A DNA stretch of 64,000 nucleotides from NCBI RefSeq assembly GCF_900108015.1, contig NZ_FNVP01000001.1, positions 372,001 through 436,000 of the forward strand. The letters run 5' to 3'. Positions 52,778 through 59,441 of this stretch are shown in pieces. Made by a program: the position numbers and the translations under genes. Source of the DNA: Flavobacterium urumqiense (GTDB lineage: Bacteria; Bacteroidota; Bacteroidia; Flavobacteriales; Flavobacteriaceae). The notes under the pieces are model-generated. The model saw only the letters and a program-made list of their open reading frames with translations. It made no database searches and had not been told where the DNA came from. The first letter of the stretch is position 1. Each line of letters begins with the position of its first letter.

Positions 52778-53066
52778 GAGGCATCGTCCGGATTCGAACT
52801 CTAACTTTACTTGATTTTTCTTAAAAATTTGACATAAAAAAACCTCAAAATTACTGTGAAGGTTTAGAGGCATCGTCAGGATTCGAACTATAACTTTACT
52901 TAATTTTTCTTAAAAATTTGACATAAAAAAACCTTCAAATTACATTGAAGGTTTTAGAGTATTGTCCGGATTCGAACTATAACTTTATTTAATTTTTCTT
53001 AAAAATTTGACATAAAAAAACCTCCAAATTACTTTGAAGGTTTAGAGGCATCGTCCGGATTCGAAC
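52778..53066 (-). repeat. tandem copies of the tRNA-Cys 3' end
   Basis: The T-arm and acceptor 3' strand of the tRNA (gaggcatcgtccggattcga on the plus strand) recur at 52778-52800, 52867-52889 and 52957-52978, spaced 88-90 bp from each other and from the functional gene at 53045-53066. The roughly 65 bp between copies also repeats and includes, on the minus strand, a short hairpin with a T-run. The copies have only the T-loop and 3' acceptor half, so they cannot fold as a tRNA. Confidence 0.9.
53015..53043 (-). terminator. terminator of tRNA-Cys
   Basis: On the minus strand ACCTTC...GGAGGT pairs around AAAGTAATTT and is followed by TTTTTTT, immediately after the tRNA 3' end. Each remnant copy has a similar hairpin behind it. 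Confidence 0.8.
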
Positions 53067-53116
53067 CGGAGTAGGAGCTTTTGCAGAGCCCAGCCTAGCC
53101 ACTCGGCCACGACGCC
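53046..53116 (-). tRNA. tRNA-Cys (GCA)
   Basis: A 71-nt cloverleaf on the minus strand. Acceptor arms GGCGTCG and CGATGCC pair (one G-T), anticodon loop CTCTGCAAAAG gives GCA, T-loop is TTCGAAT with CCGG stems, and the discriminator is T (U), the usual base for tRNA-Cys. CCA is not encoded. Confidence 0.97.
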
Positions 53117-53193
53117 AATTATTTATTGGTGTGCAAATATACTAAAAAAGTTAAAAAAGGAAAGCCAATAACGACAAAGTTTTGAAAATTCGT

Positions 53194-53218
53194 AATTACT
53201 AATTCTTAATTGGTAATT
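53194..53218. repeat. word-built inverted repeat after folB
   Basis: AATTACTAATT (53194-53204) and AATTGGTAATT (53208-53218) pair with one mismatch. It ends 3 nt before the folB stop on the minus strand. Confidence 0.45.
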
Positions 53219-53221
53219 AAC

Positions 53222-53581
53222 TTAACTTCTAGTTTCATCCATTTCTATGGTAACTGCTTCAACATCACCGCCAATAGGAGGATTTAATTTTGAAACTTCT
53301 AAAATTACTCTGGAAATAGAAGGAATTTCTTTGAATGTCCTACTGATTATGCGTTGTGCCACATGTTCCAATAAGTTGGATCTAATAGCCATTTCTTCTT
53401 CTACAATTCGATTTAAATGCACATAATCTACGGTGTCATTCAATTCATCTGATAATGACGACTGTCGTAAATCTGTTTTTATTTTTAAATCTACTCTATA
53501 ATCCGAACCTATTTTGCTCTCTTCAACTAAACAACCGTGATACGAGAAGGTTCTGATATTTTTTAATTTTATAAATCCCAT
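53222..53581 (-). CDS. folB: dihydroneopterin aldolase
   Basis: A 119-residue FolB/FolX-type protein of tunnelling fold: GFIKLKNIRTFSYHGCLVEE (catalytic Tyr/His region) at the start, VDLKIKTDLRQSSLSDELNDTVDYVHL in the middle, and the KLNPPIGGDVEAVTIEM end. The enzyme converts dihydroneopterin into 6-hydroxymethyl-dihydropterin and glycolaldehyde in folate synthesis. It begins 2 nt after the toxin-like gene stop. A normal-length, single-domain protein. Confidence 0.9.
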   Translation of the reverse strand: MGFIKLKNIRTFSYHGCLVEESKIGSDYRVDLKIKTDLRQSSLSDELNDTVDYVHLNRIVEEEMAIRSNLLEHVAQRIISRTFKEIPSISRVILEVSKLNPPIGGDVEAVTIEMDETRS

Positions 53582-53583
53582 TT

Positions 53584-53895
53584 TTATAATTTTAATCTTG
53601 TGGTGTTTGAATCTTGGTAATTGGAGGTTACAGCTTGAATCGAAACAATTTTCTCTAATTCATCAACTGTAAAATGGATTGTATATGGGAATTTTTTAAG
53701 CGGTAATATTCTGATTTTGTTATATTTTACTTCAAAAAATGGAATGTTAGTTAACGTTAAAGCATAGTTTTTGAACTCTTTATAAAATAATTTACCCAAT
53801 CCTTTTCTTGTAGATTCATGATATTCGGCTGCTTCATTAACTTCTTGTTTTGCTCTAGGAAGAATGGTGATTTTATAATTTTCTTTTAAAGCCAT
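53584..53895 (-). CDS. RelE/ParE superfamily toxin-like protein
   Basis: A 103-residue protein with the ParE/RelE-type pattern: YKITILPRAKQEVNEAAEYH at the start, a middle helix KGLGKLFYKEFKNYALTLTN and the last strands IRILPLKKFPYTIHFTVDE. Toxins of this fold attack gyrase or ribosome-bound mRNA. It overlaps the antitoxin-like gene by 10 nt in the usual antitoxin-toxin order. Whether it is active is not known. Confidence 0.8.
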   Translation of the reverse strand: MALKENYKITILPRAKQEVNEAAEYHESTRKGLGKLFYKEFKNYALTLTNIPFFEVKYNKIRILPLKKFPYTIHFTVDELEKIVSIQAVTSNYQDSNTTRLKL

Positions 53896-54101
53896 TTTTT
53901 GTCTAATTCTTTCAAAGCGTCTTTTAAAGGAATATAATCTTCGGGTTTAGCGTTTTTCATTCGTTCTAAAACCATTTCTTGTTGCCATAGCGGAACTTCA
54001 TTCACTGTGTTGTCATTTATAGAAACGTCAGGAATATGTTTGAAAAAACTAATAAAAGTTTCGTAAAAATCGTCTGGAATTGTAACTGTTACTTGTCTCA
54101 T
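53886..54101 (-). CDS. antitoxin-like partner protein
   Basis: A 71-residue protein starting MRQVTVTIPDDFYETFISFF, with a charged middle (QEMVLERMKNAKPEDYIPLK) and ending KELDKKWL. It lies directly upstream of the ParE/RelE-like gene with a 10-nt overlap. Short N-terminal segment and position fit an addiction-module antitoxin, although the ribbon-helix-helix signature is not certain. Confidence 0.75.
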   Translation of the reverse strand: MRQVTVTIPDDFYETFISFFKHIPDVSINDNTVNEVPLWQQEMVLERMKNAKPEDYIPLKDALKELDKKWL

Positions 54102-54135
54102 GACCTTTGATATTCGTACAAAAATACAAATTTTT

Positions 54136-54195
54136 GTTTATAGTTTGTTCTTTATGGCGAATCTAACTACAAACCATAAACCACGAACTATAAAC
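54136..54195. repeat. large inverted repeat between antitoxin and glnS genes
   Basis: Arms 54136-54157 and 54174-54195 match in inverted orientation at 19 of 22 positions, with a 16-nt loop. Arms consist of words like TTTATAGTTTGT. It lies in the divergent promoter gap and ends just before the glnS promoter TATCTTTG. Confidence 0.8.
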
Positions 54196-54201
54196 TTTTT
54201 A

Positions 54202-54209
54202 TATCTTTG
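54202..54209 (+). promoter_or_regulatory. promoter -7 element of glnS
   Basis: TATCTTTG matches TAnnTTTG and ends 18 nt before the glnS ATG. It overlaps the TTG that would be the start of the longer frame, so the start is at 54228. Confidence 0.75.
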
Positions 54210-54227
54210 CTTAAATTAAACAAAAAT

Positions 54228-56330
54228 ATGTCAACCGAAGAAAAATCGCTCCATTTTATAGAACAAATTATTGAAGACAGTTTAGCAAGCGGTTTTCCTC
54301 AGGATAAATTGCGTTTTCGTTTTCCACCAGAACCGAATGGCTATTTGCACATTGGCCATGCCAAATCGATATGCTTGAACTTTGGTTTAGGATTAAAATA
54401 CAATGCGCCAGTTAACCTGCGTTTTGATGATACTAATCCAGCGAAAGAGGAGCAGGAATACGTCGACGCTATCAAGGAAGATCTGAAATGGTTGGGTTTT
54501 AATTGGACGGAAGAATTATACTCTTCTGATTATTTTCAACAATTATATGATTGGGCTGTTGCGATGATCAAAAATGGTAAAGCATATATTGACAGTCAAT
54601 CATCTGAAGATATGGCGATTCAAAAAGGAACTCCAACACAACCAGGTGTTGATGGTCCTAATAGAAACCGTTCTGTAGAAGATAATCTTACTTTATTTGA
54701 AGGAATGAAAAGTGGCAATTTTCCAGAAGGAAGCCATGTTTTACGTGCCAAAATCGACATGAAATCAACTAATATGTTGATGCGTGATCCTTTAATGTAC
54801 CGTATTTTACACCGTCATCATCACAGAACCGGTAACGATTGGAATATCTATCCAATGTATGATTATGCACATGGAGAAAGTGATTATATCGAGCAAATTT
54901 CGCATTCTATTTGCACACTTGAATTTGTTATGCACCGTGAATTATACAATTGGTTTTTAGACCAAATTTATGATGATTTAAAAGTTAGACCACATCAATA
55001 CGAATTTGCGCGTTTGAACTTGAATTACACCGTAATGAGCAAGCGCAAATTATTACAATTAGTTCAGGAAAATATTGTAAATGGTTGGGACGATCCCAGA
55101 ATGCCTACCATTTCCGGATTGAGAAGACGTGGTTTTACAGCTGCTTCTATTCGTAAGTTTTGTGATATCATTGGTGTTGCCAAAAGAGAAAACGTCATAG
55201 ATGTTTCACTTTTGGAATTTTGCTTGCGTGAAGATTTAAACAAAACGGCTCCCAGAGTTATGGCAGTTTTGGATCCAATAAAATTGATTATCACTAATTA
55301 TCCAGAAGATAAAGAAGAATGGCTTGAAGCCGAAAATAATCAGGAAGATGAAAGTGCAGGATTTAGAAAAGTTCCTTTTTCAAGAGAATTATATATTGAG
55401 AGAGAAGATTTTCTTGAAGAAGCACCAGCTAAATTTTTTCGTTTGAGTTTAGGCAGAGAAGTTCGTCTTAAAAATGCTTATATCATTAAAGGTGAAAGTG
55501 TTGTAAAGGATGTCGCTGGAAATATTACGGAAATACATGTTACTTATGATGAAGACAGCCGAAGCGGAAGTGGGAGTGAAGCTAGTCAAAGAAAAGTGGC
55601 CGGAACTTTGCATTGGGTTTCTATCCAACATGCTTTAGAAACCGAAGTTCGTTTGTATGATCGTTTGTTTATCGATGAAGCGCCGGACAATCATAAAGAG
55701 AAAAATTTCTTGGAATTTATGAATTCTAGTTCTTTACAAATTGTAAAAGGATTTGTTGAGCCAAGTTTATCAGACGTAAAAGCGGATGAAAAATTTCAGT
55801 TTCAACGTTTGGGTTATTTTAATGTTGATAAAGATTCAAGTGAAGGTAAAATTGTCTTTAATAAAACCGTTGGATTGAAAGATGCTTGGGAAGAAAAAGG
55901 CAAGAAAGAAGAAAATTTATTGATGAACACTCAAAAAGAAATCAATAAATATGTAAAGGAAAAAGACGAGAATAATGCTGATTTGATTTTAAATTCTATC
56001 ATTGAAAACATAAAAAGTATTGATAATTACAGTTTAATTATTCAGACAATTGTCAAAAATATCAAGAATGATAATAATTCCCTGTTGTTTTCTAATTTGA
56101 TTTTGCACTATTCTGATAAAGTTAAAATTAAAGACATAGAAGAAGAGTCGTTGACTAAACTGTATTCGATGTCTTTAAAAAGTCAAATGGCTACCGTTAG
56201 AATTTTAGCTATTCAGAATTTACAAAATGATTTAAATAATTACAGTCTTTTTGAAACTCAACTTTCGGAAATTAAAAATGTTGAAAAAAACGAGAAAGTT
56301 CTGAAATTACTAAATGATTTAAAATTATAA
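54228..56330 (+). CDS. glnS: glutamine-tRNA ligase with long C-terminal extension
   Basis: About 700 residues from MSTEEKSLHFIEQIIEDSLA. Class I features: FPPEPNGYLHIGHAKSICLN (HIGH motif, about 33-52), LRFDDTNPAKE, and YTVMSKRKLLQLV (KMSKS-like). The catalytic and anticodon-binding part ends near residue 560 at FNKTVGLKDAWEEKGK. The following 140 residues, rich in Asn, Asp, Ile and Lys and predicted mostly helical, are absent from the 554-residue E. coli enzyme. In Bacteroidota, GlnRS can carry extra C-terminal sequence, but this extension is not clearly a YqeY domain. Confidence 0.95.
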   Translation: MSTEEKSLHFIEQIIEDSLASGFPQDKLRFRFPPEPNGYLHIGHAKSICLNFGLGLKYNAPVNLRFDDTNPAKEEQEYVDAIKEDLKWLGFNWTEELYSSDYFQQLYDWAVAMIKNGKAYIDSQSSEDMAIQKGTPTQPGVDGPNRNRSVEDNLTLFEGMKSGNFPEGSHVLRAKIDMKSTNMLMRDPLMYRILHRHHHRTGNDWNIYPMYDYAHGESDYIEQISHSICTLEFVMHRELYNWFLDQIYDDLKVRPHQYEFARLNLNYTVMSKRKLLQLVQENIVNGWDDPRMPTISGLRRRGFTAASIRKFCDIIGVAKRENVIDVSLLEFCLREDLNKTAPRVMAVLDPIKLIITNYPEDKEEWLEAENNQEDESAGFRKVPFSRELYIEREDFLEEAPAKFFRLSLGREVRLKNAYIIKGESVVKDVAGNITEIHVTYDEDSRSGSGSEASQRKVAGTLHWVSIQHALETEVRLYDRLFIDEAPDNHKEKNFLEFMNSSSLQIVKGFVEPSLSDVKADEKFQFQRLGYFNVDKDSSEGKIVFNKTVGLKDAWEEKGKKEENLLMNTQKEINKYVKEKDENNADLILNSIIENIKSIDNYSLIIQTIVKNIKNDNNSLLFSNLILHYSDKVKIKDIEEESLTKLYSMSLKSQMATVRILAIQNLQNDLNNYSLFETQLSEIKNVEKNEKVLKLLNDLKL

Positions 56331-56362
56331 TACTCGATTAATCCTATAGATTTTTTTAATTG

Positions 56363-56389
56363 AAAGCGCCCGTAAAAGGCGCTTTTTGT
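56363..56389 (+). terminator. terminator after glnS
   Basis: AAAGCGCC (56363-56370) and GGCGCTTT (56378-56385) pair perfectly and are followed by a short T-run. The rest of the gap (56390-56634) is A+T-rich without a gene; a repeated TTAACA word near 56570-56620 lies before the YtxH gene. Confidence 0.85.
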
Positions 56390-56634
56390 TGTTATAGTAA
56401 ATTCTTATTAAGATTATAAAAAACATAAGATTTAGTAATTAAAAACAACTTATATTAATGAAATTTAAGGCATTTTTTTAACTTTTACCATTTGGTTTAT
56501 CGTAGGTTATTTTTTGAACAACATCGTGCTTTATTTACTGTTTTGGTCTTATAAAAAACAATTTAACGGCTTGTTAACAACACGATGTTAATAAAATTCG
56601 TAATTTTAGATTATTAACAACAAAAACAGAAATT

Positions 56635-56967
56635 ATGTCAAATAACGCAGGAAGTACATTATTGGCTTTATTAACCGGTGCAGCTATCGGAGCTGGATTC
56701 GGAATTTTATATGCACCAGACAAAGGTTCCAGAACCAGAGAAAAAATTAACGATGGATATGATGAGGCCAAAAATAATTTAAAACATAAATATGAAAATG
56801 CAGCTGAAGAGTTGAAGCATAAAATTTCTCTTTTCAAACAAAATAATTTACAGGAAACTTATGATGAGATGCTTTCCAATGTGAGTCATAAAACGGAAGA
56901 TGTAATTTCTTTTTTAGAAGAAAAATTGGCTAGTTTGAAAGAGCAAAATGCGAAGCTTCAAAAATAA
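56635..56967 (+). CDS. YtxH domain protein
   Basis: A 110-residue protein with the YtxH signature: one membrane helix (LLALLTGAAIGAGFGILYAPDKG, about 9-31, in which the glycine-rich stretch and APDKG ending are typical) and a charged amphipathic helix/coiled coil (REKINDGYDEAKNNLKHKYE onward). YtxH proteins are associated with stress and envelope adaptation. It is first in a three-gene run with the holin-like and DUF6327-like genes. Confidence 0.9.
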   Translation: MSNNAGSTLLALLTGAAIGAGFGILYAPDKGSRTREKINDGYDEAKNNLKHKYENAAEELKHKISLFKQNNLQETYDEMLSNVSHKTEDVISFLEEKLASLKEQNAKLQK

Positions 56968-57008
56968 TATTGGTTACCATTACTAATTGATATTAAAATA
57001 ATAGAGAT

Positions 57009-57362
57009 ATGGCTTTTGAAGAATTAAAAGAAAACACAGAGAATATTCATGAACAGCTGCAGTCTTTTTTGGAAAGCAACGTGGCTTATTATAAATTACG
57101 GGGTTTTAAGGTTGCAATGAAATCAACCACCATGATGCTTAAGTTTACCTTGATATTTATATGTTTTAGCATGGTTTTGTTATTTTGTTCTATAGCAGGA
57201 GCTTTTGCAATTGGTAAATATTTAGATAATTATCCTTTGGGATTTTTAATCATTGCAGGAGCATACCTTGTCTTAACAGGTCTTTTATTCACCATTAGAG
57301 ATAGATTTTTTGAAGGGTCAGTATTAGAGAAATTTTCTGAAATATTTTTTAACGACGATTAA
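57009..57362 (+). CDS. phage-holin-like small membrane protein
   Basis: A 117-residue protein with an amphipathic N-terminal helix (ENTENIHEQLQSFLESNVAY) and two membrane helices (FTLIFICFSMVLLFCSIAGAFAIG, about 46-69, and GFLIIAGAYLVLTGLLF). It resembles holin_X/YqjE-type proteins, called phage holin family but found in stable chromosomal operons with YtxH. No phage genes are nearby. Function not established. Confidence 0.8.
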   Translation: MAFEELKENTENIHEQLQSFLESNVAYYKLRGFKVAMKSTTMMLKFTLIFICFSMVLLFCSIAGAFAIGKYLDNYPLGFLIIAGAYLVLTGLLFTIRDRFFEGSVLEKFSEIFFNDD

Positions 57363-57365
57363 ATT

Positions 57366-57662
57366 ATGGAAACAAAAAGATATTCGTCCTATGCTCAGAT
57401 AGATAGGGAATTGGAAATTTTAAAAATTGAAAAAGAAATTAGTTATCAAAAACTAGTTTTCGGGATTAAAAAAACCAAAGAGAGTTTGACACCGCAAAAC
57501 ATTGTTAGTGGTGTTATAGGTTCTTCATTGAATGCTTTTTCTGGTAATTACGGAACGCTAATAAATCTAGCAATTCCATACGTTACTAAAGCAGTTCCTT
57601 TTGTTTCCAAGGCTTTTCCAAAGGTTATCAAATGGGTATCAAAACTAAAAAGAGGCAATTAA
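57366..57662 (+). CDS. small protein completing the YtxH trio (DUF6327-type)
   Basis: A 98-residue protein: charged N-terminal helix (YSSYAQIDRELEILKIEKEI), then GIKKTKESLTPQNIVSGVIG and a long amphipathic/hydrophobic C-terminus (PYVTKAVPFVSKAFPKVIKW). It starts 3 nt after the holin-like gene and ends in its own terminator. The recalled family is DUF6327 (YqjK-like in operon context). Function unknown. Confidence 0.8.
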   Translation: METKRYSSYAQIDRELEILKIEKEISYQKLVFGIKKTKESLTPQNIVSGVIGSSLNAFSGNYGTLINLAIPYVTKAVPFVSKAFPKVIKWVSKLKRGN

Positions 57663-57675
57663 GCCTCTTTTTTTA
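57649..57675 (+). terminator. terminator of the YtxH operon
   Basis: AAAGAGGC (57649-57656) and GCCTCTTT (57663-57670) form a perfect stem around the stop codon, followed by T-run. The stop (57660-57662) is in the loop. Confidence 0.9.
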
Positions 57676-57682
57676 TGTAGTG

Positions 57683-58675
57683 TTATATTTCTGTTTCGGG
57701 TTCTTCAGAAGCTGGAGGTGTTTGATGACCTGTATGATGTTCCTCATCGGCTTTTGGTTTTCTTTTTTTATTCTTATTTTTCATCATTTCCCCCACTTGA
57801 TTGGAGGCGCTGAAAGAAGCGACCATATTATTCAACATATCACTTCCTGCCTGTGGAGAATTAGGTAACAAGATTAAATTAGAATTAGCGTCTGCGCCAA
57901 TGGCTTGCAGCGTATCATAATGTTGCGTCACAACAATTAGTGCTGAAGCTTCCTGGGAGTTTATCCCCACTTTATTTAAAACATCTACACTTTCTACCAA
58001 ACCTCTTGCAATTTCACGTCTCTGATCCGCAATTCCCTGTCCTTGTAAGCGTTTGCTTTCTGCTTCTGCTTTGGCTTTAGCCACAATTCTAATTCTGGAT
58101 GCTTCTGCTTCAAATTCTGCTACTGTTTTTTCTCTATCGGCGGCATTGATTCTATTCATGGCATTTTTTACTTGAATATCCGGGTCAATATCAGTAACCA
58201 AAGTATTGATAATTGTATAGCCATAAGTGGTCATTGCTTCATTCAATTCTCTTTTTACCGCAATTGCAATATCATCTTTTCGTTCAAAAACATCATCCAG
58301 TTTTAATTTTGGAACTTCGGCACGAACAACGTCAAATACATAAGATGTAATTTGGTCATGAGGATATTCCAGTTTGTAAAAAGCATCATAAACGGTTTCT
58401 TTGATGACCATGAATTGTACCGATACTTTTAGTTTTACAAAAACATTGTCTTTCGTTTTGGTTTCGATGATAACATCTAACTGTTGAATTTTTAGATTAA
58501 CGCGTCCAGCAATTCGGTCGATTAAAGGAATTTTAAGTTGAAGCCCCGATTGCCTCACACTCAAGAATTTGCCAAAGCGTTCAATGATGACGGAGGTTTG
58601 TTGTTTGACGGTAAAAAAAGAAGAAAGTAAAATAAATAATCCGAAGACAATAATAATAATTAGTGTAATGTTCAT
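57683..58675 (-). CDS. SPFH/band-7 domain protein
   Basis: A 330-residue protein: an N-terminal membrane helix (ITLIIIIVFGLFILLSSFFTV, about 3-23), an SPFH/band-7 domain (SVIIERFGKFLSVRQSGLQL to about 200) and a long charged helix (FEAEASRIRIVAKAKAEAESK, about 190-210) with the KRLQGQGIADQR segment seen in stomatin/prohibitin-like proteins. The C-terminus is polar. SPFH proteins form large membrane scaffolds that organise lipids and proteases; the exact role here is not known. A short gap separates it from the YtxH trio terminator. Confidence 0.93.
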   Translation of the reverse strand: MNITLIIIIVFGLFILLSSFFTVKQQTSVIIERFGKFLSVRQSGLQLKIPLIDRIAGRVNLKIQQLDVIIETKTKDNVFVKLKVSVQFMVIKETVYDAFYKLEYPHDQITSYVFDVVRAEVPKLKLDDVFERKDDIAIAVKRELNEAMTTYGYTIINTLVTDIDPDIQVKNAMNRINAADREKTVAEFEAEASRIRIVAKAKAEAESKRLQGQGIADQRREIARGLVESVDVLNKVGINSQEASALIVVTQHYDTLQAIGADANSNLILLPNSPQAGSDMLNNMVASFSASNQVGEMMKNKNKKRKPKADEEHHTGHQTPPASEEPETEI

Positions 58676-58724
58676 AGTATGAATAATTTAATTAATAAGT
58701 TACCGTTAAATTACAAAAAAACTT

Positions 58725-58732
58725 TAGGTTTG
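58725..58732 (+). promoter_or_regulatory. promoter -7 element of the outer-membrane protein gene
   Basis: TAGGTTTG matches TAnnTTTG, ending 20 nt before the ATG. Confidence 0.55.
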
Positions 58733-58752
58733 TCCTGATTAAATTTTAAAAC

Positions 58753-59394
58753 ATGAAAAAGATAGCATTAACTACTGTTTTTATACTGATTTCAATAGCA
58801 GCGTTGTCGCAATATAATTATAGAGATGCTAACAGGATTGGGATTACTTTTGGAGTAAATCAGTTTACATTGAATACTAATAATTTCCAGACCAATGCTG
58901 GCTCAGGATGGAACGGGGGACTTTCCGTTAGAGGAAATTTCTATAATGATTGGGATATGGTTTATGCATTGCAGTTTAGTGAAAACAATTTTTCAGTAGC
59001 CACAAAAAGCTTTTTTTTAACAAATGAAGCCGTGAATTACAAACTGCCATCAGCTCAAATAGCATTGCAGTTGAGTTACAAATTGATCGAAAATCATTTG
59101 AGTGTTGAGTTTGGTCCTTTAGTTCAAGTAAACGGAAAATTTAAAATTGATTCGAACAAAGAAAATAACAACATTTCCGGAACCGCATTGTTAGCCAAAG
59201 ATATTGTGGATATTTCTAAATTTAATTTCTATCCAACTATTGGAATAACTGCCGGAGTTCGTCATTTGCGAGTTAATGTCTCGTATCAATATGGTCTGAA
59301 CAATATGCTGGGTAACTTGAACACGAAGAATTTAGGCGTAAATTTCAAAGGAAATCCGGGAATTATCAATGCAGATTTGATTCTTTATTTATAA
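58753..59394 (+). CDS. outer-membrane beta-barrel protein (PorT-like)
   Basis: A 213-residue exported protein. The signal peptide (KKIALTTVFILISIAALSQ) is followed by alternating hydrophobic/polar strands with Gly and aromatic residues (YALQFSENNFSVATKSFFL, YQYGLNNMLGNLNTKNLGVN) and a terminal aromatic-poor strand IINADLILYL, as in 8-stranded outer-membrane barrels of Bacteroidota. No named family is certain; PorT-like or OmpW-like are possible. Its stop codon lies inside the 54-bp palindrome. Confidence 0.8.
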   Translation: MKKIALTTVFILISIAALSQYNYRDANRIGITFGVNQFTLNTNNFQTNAGSGWNGGLSVRGNFYNDWDMVYALQFSENNFSVATKSFFLTNEAVNYKLPSAQIALQLSYKLIENHLSVEFGPLVQVNGKFKIDSNKENNNISGTALLAKDIVDISKFNFYPTIGITAGVRHLRVNVSYQYGLNNMLGNLNTKNLGVNFKGNPGIINADLILYL

Positions 59395-59441
59395 AAAACA
59401 AGAAAGCTCCCAAATTTGGGAGCTTTCTTGTTTTTTATAAA
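59388..59441. terminator. 54-bp perfect palindrome, bidirectional terminator
   Basis: Arms 59388-59414 and 59415-59441 are exact reverse complements over 27 bp with no loop; each end carries an A/T tract that becomes a T-run on its own strand. It contains the stop codons of both the outer-membrane protein (plus) and gltX (minus), so it terminates both convergent genes. Confidence 0.95.

Noticed and set aside
52775..53066. Possible CRISPR array
   Set aside because: The regular 88-90 bp spacing is due to tRNA-Cys tail copies with repeated spacers; spacers are not unique and no cas genes are present.
57009..57362. Prophage holin
   Set aside because: The two-helix holin-like protein lies in a stable YtxH operon with no lysin, capsid or integrase genes nearby.
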